Below, in pieces: positions 44,636-55,379 of a stretch of 64,000 bases of DNA. Location: assembly GCF_033807715.1 (NCBI RefSeq), contig NC_084587.1, forward strand, positions 25,355,017 to 25,419,016, in the 5' to 3' direction. The DNA comes from Cololabis saira (lineage: Eukaryota > Chordata > Actinopteri > Beloniformes > Belonidae). Below the pieces are notes generated by a model. The model did not search any database, was not told where the DNA came from, and saw only the letters and a program-made list of their open reading frames with translations. The position numbers were made by a program, and so were the translations under genes. How positions within the stretch are numbered: the stretch's first letter is position 1; every line of letters starts with the position of its first letter.

Positions 44636-44881
44636 TGTCAGGGTTTGACATTTCCCGCTTTATTTTGAAGTCCATGCCTTTGTGTTGGAGTTATTGTTTG
44701 ACCTTCCTGTTTCCCATCTGCCCTGATCGTCTGCACCTGTGTCTCGTTAACCTTTGTGTATATCTAGTTTTGTCTTTCCCCTTCTACCTGCTCGTACGTA
44801 CTGTTTCCTCCCTCTGTGTTTTCCCAGTTTTTGGGAACTCCTGCTCTCCTGCATCTGGGTCCTACGACAACCTCCTTGACA
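44636..44881 (+). repeat. Gypsy 5' LTR (internally deleted)
   Basis: Shares CGTCTGCACCTGTGTCTCGT and the end block TTTTTGGGAACTCCTGC ... CTACGACAACCTCC with the 3' LTR. It lacks the segment that in the 3' LTR runs from about 48950 to 49040. Confidence 0.7.
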
Positions 44882-44897
44882 GAACGGACCAGCCAGC

Positions 44898-45003
44898 ATG
44901 GACCCAGCAGGAGAGACAGGTGGAAATTCTTCCTCCAGGAAGCCAAAAAAACAAGGCCCTGTTGGCAGGAGCCTGATTCACCCTTCCTGGGAACACTCCT
45001 GGC
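44898..45003 (+). pseudogene. Gypsy gag start fragment
   Basis: ATG at 44898, 17 bp after the LTR, opens a frame beginning MDPAGETGG. This is the usual position and opening (MDPA) of gag in this fish Gypsy family. It is cut within about 35 codons by the hAT insertion at 45012. Confidence 0.6.
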
Positions 45004-45300
45004 TCTAGGTGCAGGGGTGGAGCAGTGATTTTAAAAGTGGGGGTGTTCTAGGGGTGGCAGATGAGCACCGCATCCTGGCTGCCAAAATATACATTATACC
45101 ACCACGCCCTTTATTCCAATCACCAGCCCTCCTGCAGCCTCTACATGCCCCTCTCAGGCTCAAGTTAAAAATGCCTTTGGACCTGCTGCCTGAGCCTTCC
45201 TGCAAAAGTGACTTGGTTTTAGACATCTAGCAACCAAAGAAAATTTTTGAAAAACCAAAAAAAAAAACACACATTAGGTGTGTTTGGGCCTCCTCCTACC

Positions 45301-45634
45301 TAGTCCTTTATTTTCTGTAATGCAAAAGTGTCATACATTCTGGATTCATTACAAATCAACTGAAATATTGCAAGCCTTTTATTATTTTAATATTGATGAT
45401 CGTGGCTTACAGCTTAAGAAAACTCAAATATCCTATCTCAAAAAGTTAGAATGTTCTGGGAATCTTAATCTTAAACTGTAAACCATAATCAGCAATATTA
45501 AAATAATAAAAGGATTGCAATATTTCAGTTGATTTGTAATGAATCCAGAATGTATGACATTTTTGTTTTTTTAAATTGCATTACAGAAAATAAAGGACTT
45601 TATCACAATATTCTAATTTTCTGAGACAGTCCTG
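45301..45634. mobile_element. Hairpin MITE of mariner/Tc1 type
   Basis: Two arms of about 100 bp (45301-45400 and about 45490-45600) pair almost perfectly, including TGTCATACATTCTGGATTCA and its inverse. The right end GAGACAGTCCTG is followed by TA. The matching left 35 bp is missing. This is a very common teleost mariner-derived MITE. Confidence 0.8.
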
Positions 45635-45751
45635 TAAACTTGCTTGCGTGGTTGTGCTTGAACCACTTCTGAATATCCATCGTTACTTTGTGTTAACGGA
45701 GCAGCAGAGAGCAGGTGCGGGAAATTGCTGGAAGCATGAGTGACGGACACT

Positions 45752-45878
45752 GGCTGATTTATGGTTCCGCGTTGCACCAACGCAGATCTTACGGCGTAAG
45801 ATACGTGGAGACGCGAACGTACCTTGCGCCTCGCCGCGTACCCTACGCCATATTTAACGTGGAACCATAAATCAGGCT
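45752..45878. mobile_element. Foldback MITE, copy 2
   Basis: Starts GGCTGATTTATGGTTCCGCG and ends ACGTGGAACCATAAATCAGG. Diverged from the copy at 7529-7658 in the inner arms. Confidence 0.75.
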
Positions 45879-47118
45879 TAACGCGCGCGCATTTGTCAGT
45901 TTTCTTTTCGTCTTTTCAACTGAGCAAACACATAAACTGAGGGTGAAAATACATTCATTTGGTGGGCAATCTGTTAAAATATGCTGTCTCAACTTCTAGA
46001 ATTTTGATTTGAGGGGGCAAAACATTTCTACATGGTCGTAGAGCTGGCTTCGTCTGCATTCACTTACATGACAACTTGACTTGAAAAAATGGTCAATCCT
46101 CTGCTGCTGTTCTTCCTTTTTGGCATCTCTGCCTCCTCTTTCTCTCTCTTGCTCTCTCAAAAAGAATATACTGCTGTTCACTGTCAGCCACACCAGCAGC
46201 GACTAGCTCCGAGTTTACTTTCCCGAGCGGCAGCCGGGCTGGTTTTGGTTAAAGGGCTGTGATTGGCTGGATGGCCATTCAATCAATCTAATTTGACCAA
46301 TGATTTTTCATGTAGCGTACGGGGAACTGAGGTGCGCTCCATTTGGGTATGCTGATGCATCCGATGCGGGTGAGGGTGGGCACAAAACGGTTTTACCTTG
46401 GGAAAAAGTGGGGGGGATGAAATCATCTTTCTGTAAAAGTGGGGGTGTCGCAACACCCCCATCCCCCACGGGTGCGACGCCCATGTCTAGGTGGGCCCAA
46501 GAGCTGTCAGGCTAAATAGAAGCAGGAATGGAGACAATGGCTGTTTCCGAATTCGGACACTACCGCACTACATGCTACATACTGCAAAGTATGTACTGTA
46601 TACTGCCTACTAAATGAACGATTCATTACGCTGCTCCAGCAGACCGTTCACACAGCAGTGTGCTACAGTGTATCCCAGAATGCATTTCGCACCAAAACGA
46701 CAGCAAAAGCTGAGATGTAAAAGCAGGCTAGAAGCTGTTTTAATTTCAGCTGTAGCGCTGTTAATATGCCACTTTATTACGTTTTAACATTTTTTCAGGC
46801 GTAAAAGTAACCGTTAAGATCCCCACCCTGCGCTCAGTTTATCCAAATAACGCCTGTTAAGAAATTTCATCCGATGTTTCGGGGATCAGAAGAGCCGCCG
46901 GCCCGGGCAGCATCAGCAGCTCACGGCCGGGGGGACAGACGTGATCGCCGGGTCAACCCACGGCATCGTCCCGGGGAGAAACCTGCAGCTCTGTGGAGCA
47001 TCACCGCTGGCTGAAATAAAGCATTTAGGAAGATAAATGTTGGTTTAATAGATGAAATCTAACAGTTGTAGCTGTCACGTTTGTTTGTCTGAATATAAAG
47101 TGAAGCTTCATGTTTTTA

Positions 47119-47120
47119 CT

Positions 47121-47153
<33 letters not shown>

Positions 47154-47165
47154 CATACATATTTC

Positions 47166-47199
<34 letters not shown>
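47119..47199. repeat. (AT)n-rich microsatellite
   Basis: Imperfect AT tract immediately outside the Tc1 terminus. The IYIY frame is an artefact. Confidence 0.9.
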
Positions 47200-47200
<1 letters not shown>

Positions 47201-47740
47201 AGTGGGGAGAACAAGTATTTGATACACTGCCGATTTTGCAGGTTTTCCCACTTGAAAAGCATGTAGAAGTCTGTAATTTTTATCATAGGTACTCTTCAAC
47301 TGTGAGGGATGGAATCTAAAAAGAAAATCCAGAAAATCACATTGTATGATTTTTTAGTAATTAATTTCCATTTTATTGCATGACATAAGTATTTGATACA
47401 TCAGAAAAACAGAACTTAATATTTGGTACAGAAACCTTTGTTTGCAATTACAGAGATCAGACGTTTCCTGTAGTTCTTGACCAGGTTTGCACACACTGCA
47501 GCAGGGATTTTGGCCCACTCCTCCATACAGATCTTCTCCAGATCCTTCAGGTTTCGGGGCTGTCGCTGGGCAATACGGACTTTCAGCTCCCTCCAAAGAT
47601 TTTCTATTGGGCTCAGGTCTGAAGACTGGCTAGGCCACTCCAGGACCTTGAAGTGCTTCTTACGGAGCCACTCCTTAGTTGCCCTGGCTGTGTGTTTCGG
47701 GTCGTTGTCATGCTGGAAGACCCAGCCACGACCCATCTTC
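47200..47740 (-). pseudogene. Tc1-like transposase C-terminal piece
   Basis: The terminus CAGTGGGGAGAACAAGTATT at 47200 is the 3' inverted repeat of a fish Tc1 element. The minus-strand frame from about 47735 to 47416 has the second catalytic aspartate in [10 protein letters not shown] and the third acidic residue in [12 protein letters not shown], and ends KGFCTKY with a stop. The N-terminal DNA-binding half and the 5' inverted repeat are missing. The retained part is open for about 105 codons, so the copy is not very old. Confidence 0.85.
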
Positions 47741-48451
47741 AATGCTCTTACTGAGCTACTGATAACTAACAAAAACCTAACATACTATTAAAAACCTAAC
47801 TTAAATCCTTTTAAGGAGGCATTTCGCTGCCCACTGAAGAGGGTTTTTTTTTTGGAGGACCGCCACACGATCAGCGCCTCTGTGTCCTTATCTGTCCCTA
47901 ATAAAGATAAGTTAAATGTTTTCTTCTTGACGGCTCACTATTGTTAACAGTAACGTTACTTTGGCTGACTAATGACTACATTATCGCTTTGTATTAACGT
48001 TATTAGGACAAATATGCCAAGTTCTACATTCATTACAAATGGGCAACGTAGCTTTGTCACAATTTTTAATCGTTGTCCTTACACTAAATTGAATTAAAAA
48101 GGTTATATATTAAAGTTACTTACATTTATATTCCTCCTTCTCCCTCTCCACGCTGCAACTAGTCCTTTCTGCCGTCACATCACATCACTGTCCGGTCGCC
48201 GATGTCTCAATAAAGCTTTGAAAAAAAAAAGAAAAAAGCGCTGCCCGGCCGAGGCCGCATTGCATTCTGCGATATAGTAGGCGAGGTAGACTGCTCTGAT
48301 GCATGCTGCGGATTTTTTTCCAAATCAGTAAAACATCCAGGTATTTTTCGCACACTGCAGATTTCCTTCTGTTCACATACAGCATACTACTTACTACATT
48401 TTGGCCAAATCAGTGTATACTAGTAGTACAGTATGCGAATTCGGAAACAGC

Positions 48452-48802
48452 CAATGTCGGCAGCAGCGACAAACCCCTCCCGTCCTTGTTCCCGAGGTGG
48501 TTCTGGACGCACCTCACCATGCCCCTCTTCCAGTGGTGGTCCCGGACGCACCTCGTCATGTTCTTGTTCCCAAGGAGGTTCTGGACAAACCCCAGCCTGC
48601 CCCTGTTTCTCTGCCTGCGCCTCAGCCTACACCCAGGCCCCTGCCAAGGACCCCTCAGCCAGCGCCTCGAATTCTTTGTCCCCTTCAGCCGGCCCTTCGG
48701 GTTCTGTCTGCCCCTCAGCCGGCCCCTCGGATTATATGTCCCCCCAACCCGGCCCCCAGGATTCTATGTACCCCCAAGCCACGGCCCAAGCCTAGGTCCT
48801 AA
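48452..48802 (+). pseudogene. Gypsy 3' internal region encoding Pro-rich repeats
   Basis: From 48452 the plus frame reads a proline-rich repeat: first acidic/hydrophobic VPEVVLDAPHHAPLP-like units, then units of about 9-11 residues ending in PAPRILCPP or a close form, and a basic KPRPKPRS end. It lies between the DNA transposon insertion and the 3' LTR. Such an open region downstream of pol is seen in some fish Gypsy copies; its function is unknown to me. The overlapping frames at 48303-49184 and 48433-48795 are shadows. Confidence 0.5.
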
Positions 48803-48865
48803 GGATGGCCTCCCGAACTGTCTCGCTGTGAACGGCCCCCTGAACTTTGACTATGTGTTGGCCTG

Positions 48866-49104
48866 GATCGTCTGCACCTGTGTCTCGTTAACCCTTGTGT
48901 ATATCTGGTCTTGTCTTTCCCTTGGTCTCCTCCCTCCGTGTTTTCCCCGTCAGGTTTTTATAGTTTTGGATTCTTGTTTTAAGTTCTGGTCTTTTGAATT
49001 TTGTTCAGCAGCACTTTTGGTTTTGTTTGGTGAAATAAACACGTTTTTGGGAACTCCTGCCTCCTGCTCTCCTGCATCTTGGTCCTACGACAACCTCCCT
49101 GACA
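48866..49104 (+). repeat. Gypsy 3' LTR (start missing)
   Basis: Begins CGTCTGCACCTGTGTCTCGT, includes AAATAAACACG (a polyadenylation-like region near 49033) and ends CTCCCTGACA. The first third present in the 5' LTR is absent. Confidence 0.7.
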
Positions 49105-49454
49105 GTGTTGTATTTCACTATGTTTGCTTCATTGGGCACACAATGTGTGTGTGTGGTTATGTTTTTTTTTTAGGACACGCATAAAGTGGGGTTATTTTAT
49201 TATATATATATTATACTTATATTATTGATTTTATTTGAGAGCACGTCATATGTAGGCTACTCTCAAAAATTTACGTTTTTTATTACTGATGAGAGCACAC
49301 AACGTGTGGATATGTTTTGTACTGTTAACAATGTTGGATATACATGCTTTTGAATGTTTGTGGAGGTGTAACGTCCAGTTTTGTTGAAAATAAATTTGGC
49401 ACACGCAGTCTTTGCTGGTTCACACCCAAAGTCTTTTTTCTGGCGACGCCACTG
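49105..49454 (+). mobile_element. Right end of interrupted hAT element
   Basis: Resumes after the Gypsy duplication and ends with CTGGCGACGCCACTG (49454), which has the form of a hAT terminal repeat. The transposase tail at 44070-44369 fits as its coding part, so the Gypsy element landed in its 3' untranslated region. Its left end was not found. Confidence 0.55.
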
Positions 49455-50755
49455 ATTTGAAGCAGTATATTCTGAAGCTTTGTCTGGTTTTAGAGCACTT
49501 CATAACACAGAGACAGCCCTTGTTAAAGTGAGCTCTGTCCTGCTAGGTGCAGATAGAAGAGTATGCGGAGCAGAGGTATGAAGGCCTTGTACACTGCAAT
49601 AAAGCCAAATCTGACCCTATACATATGTAATCATTATGGTCACTGAATGTCTTTAGGCTTGTCAGCTGACCATTGAGACAGTCACAGGTCGACTTTGCTC
49701 AGGATTTTGCTCCTTTTTGTGGTCGGATTCGACTTCAGCGCAGTTTTCTAGGTCTACACTCTGTAGCTGCAACAAAATCCGCCAGCTCTTGTTTTTCCTT
49801 TCTGCATGTGTATGAGTCCTCGCTGTACAATTTCTTCTAACACTCTTCTTGATTTTCTGAAAGTCATGTTGATAAATCTTCATCTTCAGTTCTTAGATCT
49901 TCCGTTTTTGAGATGAGATGGAAATGCCAGTCTGCAAACCCCCCTGAGCTCTCTGGTTCTTGCGCTAGCCTATCACCATACTCAGCTATAAGTAAGGACT
50001 CCCTCCGTCGCCTCCAATTAATTCAAAATGCTGCAGCAAGACTCATTACTGATACAAAAAAGGTATGAGGACATCTCCCCCCATACATGCTACCCTTCAC
50101 TAGCTTCTTGTCAGATTTTGCATTCATTTTCAAAATCTTACTGATGACTTTCAAAGCTTTCCATGGCTTTTTCCCCAACTTCTGTCTCAGACGGTTTCAC
50201 CTGGTATGTGTCCTCCTGACCTTGGAGATCAACAGATAGTGCCTTCCAACTACACAGATCACAGTTTATCACAAAGGAAGAGCGGGATTTTCCCTTTACA
50301 CCCCATGGAAGTCTTTGCCCACTCCACTCAGGTACACAACATCCCTTGATGCCTTTTTTAATTTCTCCTCAAAATATTCCTTTTTCAGGCGACTTTTGGA
50401 ATTGTCTCACTATATTACATATTTTATTGCTGTTAATTCTGGCTGCCTTGTCCCCTGTTTCTAAGTTAGCAATTTTTGACTTTGTTGGGAGGGGTGGTAT
50501 AGACTGTACCTTCTTTTTATTTTTGTTCATATTATTGATGCAGTTGTTCTTTTTTATCAGATCACATTTTTAACTATGATTTTATCTATTATTCCTTCTA
50601 TCCTATTTAAAGGAATTCTGCCCTAGAATTTCTTTGTGACTTATTGTTTTTGGTACTGGTTCACATTTCTTTACTGGTTTTAGATATTTAGCACTTTGAA
50701 ATATTGTTAAGAAAAGTGCTGTGTAAATAAAGTTGTTTGATCATTATTATTATTG
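49455..50755 (+). pseudogene. L2-type LINE, heavily decayed
   Basis: Three plus-strand remnants. A reverse-transcriptase piece lies near 49457-49560 (with a FRALHNTETALVKV-like block). A C-terminal piece lies at about 50010-50400 (RRLQLIQNAAARLITDTKK). The 3' end is TAGCACTTTGAAAT (about 50688), GTGCTGTGTAAATAAAG and ATTATTATTATT near 50755. Many stops. The segment 49560-49930 between them is not recognised. Confidence 0.65.
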
Positions 50756-50759
50756 ATGA

Positions 50760-53080
50760 CGATGACAAAAAGAATAAAGATACATAGATAATTGATGCTC
50801 ATCTTAAGAATCACTGCATCCTGGATCGATGTGCAATGCACACCGAGATCTTTTTAGGATTCATAAAGTCAAACTTTTTCTCACTTACATAGCCAATTCT
50901 AACAAGCAGGTCTGGAACCCAGTTGGGACAATTTCCTCTTAGTTAATTAACTGCAAGTTAGCTATTTTAGCTAGGCTGACTTAGCTTATAATAATACTTT
51001 ACACTAATTTAGATTATTTTACATTTATTCTGATGAAATCTGGCTGATCATCCTCATTTTAAAAATAGCTTCAAAAACAAAATCCAAAAAACTGATGGTA
51101 CCAAAGGTGAAACGTGGGCTGAAATGAGCCATCATTTGACTTGCTGCTCATGGGGTTAGGCTGCTATTTGCAGGATGCATTATATTATATTGTAATATAT
51201 TATATTATATGCAAACTTATGCAAGTTTTTTTATGGCGTAATAAAAACATATTAACATCACAAACTTTATCACAAGACTTTATTATAAGAAATAACAATC
51301 TCCCATTGAGGAAGTACTTGGCAACACTGGTAAGCATGAATGAAGAATACTGTGGAGTAGCCAGATTCTGGGTGAATACTGCATCAATGGCTTGTACAGA
51401 GACGGGTTGTTGGGGCCAAGTGGAGATCTCGGAAGCAAGGATACCTGCAGAGAGGTGCAAGGAGATGCTACAGAAAGGAGAAAATAAATACTATTGAAGA
51501 GAAAAGACATTAAGTCAAGGACATGCAGCCTTGACACACAGTATAGTATAAATGTGTAAAGAGAGACAGAGCAAATAGGGCAGTGCATCTTAGTCTCGAG
51601 AGTAATGATAGCTATCATATAAATATTGATATAATGAAAAATAAATTACCCTCAAATGTACAGAAGGATAAGTATTAGGAAGTGTAGCAGTTCACTTTGA
51701 GGATGATTCAATCCCATTTACCAGAACTATGCAGCCCTCTTTGCCCACATGGTCTGAGCCTCTTGGAAATACAAAAAGGTTGAGGGATCAACCTTTTTGT
51801 ATGTTGCTTTTAATTAGTTTTACTCTCTAATGGTTGAAGTGCTGAATTCTAGACCAAAATGACTGCTTGTTTATAAGCGCCCACATTGTAGGAGAGGATT
51901 TATCATGCCATGAACCAATCCCACCACCCAAAAGCCAGATTATTGATGCATCAAATGTACCAAATCTTTCCTTTTTAATCTTCATAACTTTCTATTCAGA
52001 TTATTACCCACTGCCCCCCACCCATTCATCCTTCATGCTTTGATCTGTGCAGCTTCTTGGTCAGTGTAGACTGTATTCTCCAGTTAATTTTTAAGCTCCA
52101 GACCAACAACTGACACGCTGAATATCCAACTCTCCGATTGTGAATGTGCTCATTAGTATGATGTTTGGTTAGACTGCATACTAGCACCAGGTTTGTTACT
52201 CTCTGTTAACAGTGACAAGAACAACCTTGGATGTTGACCCTATTTATCACACTGTTCTTTTTTTTTCTCCAACTCATTACTCTCAGAGAATGAGATAAAG
52301 TGGGGATTTACTGCAAATGACACCTAAACTTCTATGACAGGCTAGCTGGAGCTCTTTTATATATGAGAGAGAGAGTTTGGGTTCTTGGTTAGCATCGCTA
52401 ACATGGGCAGGGGTGTCCTTCCACAGCAGGGTAAAGTGCCTGGGTACGGCAAATATCCTCAAGAATGGCTCAAAGAACCCGAGGTGTGGACCTGCCCTTC
52501 AAACTCAAGGAATCCCCACTCAACTGCACATCGACGGTCTCCACTTTCACATGGTACCAGATAAAGTAGGACACCCTGAGAGGTTATGGTGCTATGTTGT
52601 GATGTATCATAGCAGTGTTGGAGAGAAATTTAAACAATATTAAGAAGTTGTGGCTGAGTCGTATCAACATCATCATTTTAAAGCGGAACAACTATGCTTT
52701 ACAAAGAACTTTGTAAAGCAAATTTGTTTATCTGAAGTTTAAAAAAGTCTAAGGTCAAGATATGGCTCTCAGCGGAACCTGGTTGCCAACCAAGTGAAAA
52801 TGGTTACAAATACAAAAATATCTTTTTATTCATTGGTTAAGATAATGTCACTACTAATGTCAAAATTTAAATGAGAAAAAAATAGTTTGTTCTGTATTTT
52901 AGTGCCCGGTGACGAAAAGATAATACTGGGAAATCCCTGCCTCCAGGTATTGTATCATTTTTATAATCTTTTTTTATGTCGGTTGTGGTAAACAGATAGG
53001 CTATATATTTTTTATCTGCAAACTGAAATTCTTCGGTGAAATGATACACTTTTAAACTCTTCAATGTTTAATTAAATTAA
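50760..53080. other. Unassigned sequence
   Basis: About 2.3 kb without recognised genes or repeats. Short frames at 51141-51497 and 52377-52643 show no known motif. Confidence 0.5.
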
Positions 53081-53495
53081 AGCTGCAAGCAGCGATGAAC
53101 GGGCCCTCGCACTCACGGCCACCGCCCCCCATAAGCATATCAGAAACGATACCACCCACGACTTCCTATGTCAAACCATTCAAAAGTTATAGCAGAAAAA
53201 AGGGACAACCAATCAGAAGAAGGGGCGGGGCTAATTAAGGCCAAAGAAGCTCAAGGACTCATTACAGAGTCCCATGACACCACCCACGACTCCCTATGTC
53301 AAAACATTCAAATGTTATAGCAGGAAATAGGGACAACCAATCAGAAGAAGGGGCGGGGCTAATTTTCACCAATTATGGTCAAGGACTCAATACCGAGTCC
53401 CATGACACCACCCACGACTCTTTATGTCAAACCATTCAAAAGTTATGGCAGAGAAAAGTATTCTAGGGGGCGCTGTTGAGCCGTTAGGCCACGCC
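53081..53495 (+). repeat. Family A, 5' part
   Basis: Begins ATTAAAGCTGCAAGCAGCGA and contains three subrepeats with CACCACCCACGACT and CAATCAGAAGAAGGGGCGGG. It stops in GGCGCTGTTGAGCCGTTAGG/CCACGCC, where a hAT-like element begins. It confirms the 5' end of the family. Confidence 0.75.
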
Positions 53496-55062
53496 CAGGG
53501 GTGGACTGGCCATCGGGCATACCGGGCACTTGCCCGGTGGGCCGATGGTGAGTTTGGGCCGGGCCGGGCCGGGCCAAAAAAAAAAAAAAAAAAAAAAAAA
53601 AGGTTTTTTTTTTTCGTTTTTTTTTCGTTTTTTCCCTTATAAATATCAACAGTCACGTTCCATTACAGACCTAAATGTGTACTAGTCTGTGCATATCAAT
53701 AGATATATGTGCAATGATGCGCGTGTCTGTTGTTCAATACAACTGATCAGACCAAGCGCAGACACAAGGTGCTCTGATCCAGACGGGTGGAGTGTGGAAC
53801 AAACTGTCACACAATGTCGAGAGAACGAGACAGAATCAGGAAATTTCCATCAGGGGATGAAAAAAGAAAAAAAACTAAAGAAAATGGAAGAGTTTAATGC
53901 CTTTCTGAAAGGCTCGTTTGATAAATTTGTTACAAAAATCACCGATCTGACCGGGTCTCCAGCAGCCGTGGGGCCCCGCGTCGAGGCAAGCCAAATGATG
54001 ATGAGGCAGGGGAAGGTATCCAGTATTTTGGTTAATTGGAGAGTTAAAATTGCACATATAGACACCCGATCCGACCCGAAAAACCCCAAAAAATTTCGGG
54101 CCCACCCCCGGCCATTCCGCACAGGGCCTCGCAAGTCTCCCATGCAGCTCTGGCTGGAGTAGTCACAACATTAGAGCGCGTGGCTTATTATTGATATTAT
54201 TATTTATACTATTTGAAGAATGATGAGTTCATATTCAATATCTTATATATTCTATAAAACTAAATTAGCAACTCCAAATTTAAGTTGCTTTTTTGACAGG
54301 GACAGTGGTGTTTGGATTCCTGATTGTCACTAAATTTTAATAATGCTGTGATTAATAGTGGGTGGGTGAAATAATACATCAATCTTTTTGGAGAAATGTT
54401 TACCTACAGTGATGCCATCGCAGCAAAGACTTTGTGTATATATACATATATTGGAAGAACCCACTGTTTAGGCAATTCATGGTCATTAGGTAGTAAAAAC
54501 AGAGGCAGCGCTGCATTCCCCCTGTTTAAAATGGTCAAATATGATGATATCAGCCTGAAAATCACAGGACTTATCTGTGGTGGTGAAAGAAGTCAGCAGT
54601 ATGAATCTGAAAGATGTGTGAGCATCCCTTCATGATAAACAGAGGGGGAACGCATTCTGACAGCAGTATTTCACGCTGTCAGAATGCGTTCCCCCTGTTT
54701 AAAATGGGTTAATATACTGTATCATTGTAGATATCTGAAATGTTCTTTTTGACTAGGAAGAATTGAATTACAGATATCTGCAACACATATCCAGTGTAGC
54801 TATTAAATGTTAAAACGGCTTGCCATACAAGTTTGCTGGTCTACTCAGAAACAGTACTAAGTACATCTATAATGGGACTGGGGGGGATGGTGTAGGTTTA
54901 GGTTTATTAGACAAGAACATACACACCAACAAGACAGTGTACAAGCGGTGTCACAAGAACGTTTGTTTTCATTTATAGGCTTCATTTTCTTTCCATCAAT
55001 ACCTGGTGGGCCGGTCTAGGCTCAAAATGCCCGGGCCGATTTTTTGTCCCAGTCCAGCCCTG
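53496..55062 (+). mobile_element. hAT-like element with CAGGGGTGGACTGG ends
   Basis: The left end is CAGGGGTGGACTGGCCATCG and the inverted right end is CCAGTCCAGCCCTG. A decayed plus-strand reading (about 53820-54160) contains KKMEEFNAFLKGSFDKFVTK, like the N-terminus of a fish hAT transposase. The 8 bp outside the two ends differ (GCCACGCC against CCTCTGAC), so the original duplication is gone. A 22-bp perfect hairpin lies at 54643-54696. Confidence 0.65.
54643..54696. repeat. 22-bp perfect inverted repeat
   Basis: AGGGGGAACGCATTCTGACA then GC (54643-54664) is the exact reverse complement of 54675-54696, with a 10-base loop. ATTCCCCCTGTTTAAAATGG occurs at 54513-54532, and GTTCCCCCTGTTTAAAATGG in the right arm and just beyond it (54689-54708). 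Confidence 0.95.
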
Positions 55063-55375
55063 CCTCTGACCACCTCATTATCTGCTGTCTACATCTGCTT
55101 ATATAGTCATCCCTTTAGTGCATCAGTCAGCCATTGTGTCTGTGTCTCTTCTTTCTCTGTTCTTCATTCTCTCTGTCCGTTTTCTCTTTTCCTGCTTTGC
55201 CCAGCTGGCCTCCAGCAGGAGGGTCCCCCCTTATGATCCAGGTCCTGCTCAATGTTTCTTCCCTGCCATTATTTATGTAATAATTGCTCGTGGGTCATGT
55301 TCCGGGTCTCTGGAAAGTGCCTAGAGACAACATCAGTTGTAATAGACGTTATATACATAAAATTGAATTGAACAT
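55063..55375 (+). repeat. CR1/L2-group LINE 3' tail
   Basis: Contains CAGCAGGAGGGTCCCCCCTT, ATTATTTATGTAATAATTGC and GGGTCTCTGGAAAGTGCCTA, and ends AAATTGAATTGAA. It is the same 3' tail as at 56695-57100 but on the opposite strand. Confidence 0.8.
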
Positions 55376-55379
55376 CAGT

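Larger units (their letters stand above)
45012..46485. mobile_element. hAT-like element with 8-bp target duplication
   Basis: Flanked by TCTAGGTG (45004-45011 and 46486-46493). The termini are CAGGGGTGGAGCAG and the inverted GCGACGCCCATG, which match poorly. Both ends carry a nearby AAAAGTGGGGGTG block in inverted or direct form. No transposase is visible. It contains a mariner-type MITE and a foldback MITE. Confidence 0.65.
46540..48451. mobile_element. DNA transposon with CTGTTTCCGAATTCG ends
   Basis: The termini are GCTGTTTCCGAATTCGGACA and the inverted GCGAATTCGGAAACAGC. CAATG occurs on each side (46535-46539 and 48452-48456), or AAT if the ends are drawn one base wider. The superfamily is uncertain (Harbinger/ISL2EU or similar). 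The inner sequence is non-coding except for a nested Tc1 piece. Confidence 0.65.
44636..49104 (+). mobile_element. Gypsy LTR retrotransposon remnant holding nested elements
   Basis: The 5' LTR starts TGTCAGGGTTTG (44636) and the 3' LTR ends CTCCCTGACA (49104), flanked by GTGT (44632-44635 and 49105-49108). Inside remain the start of gag, two DNA transposon insertions (45012-46485 and 46540-48451) and a proline-rich 3' region. Pol is gone. Each LTR has its own deletion: the 5' copy lacks the middle and the 3' copy lacks the start. Confidence 0.7.

Noticed and set aside
46045..46515. Possible coding exon near 46300 with clean frames
   Set aside because: It lies within the 45012-46485 element between its ends and shows no family motif.
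48303..49184. 293-codon plus-strand open frame
   Set aside because: It crosses a DNA transposon end, the proline-rich region and the Gypsy LTR in another frame, so it is a chance frame in GC-rich repeats.
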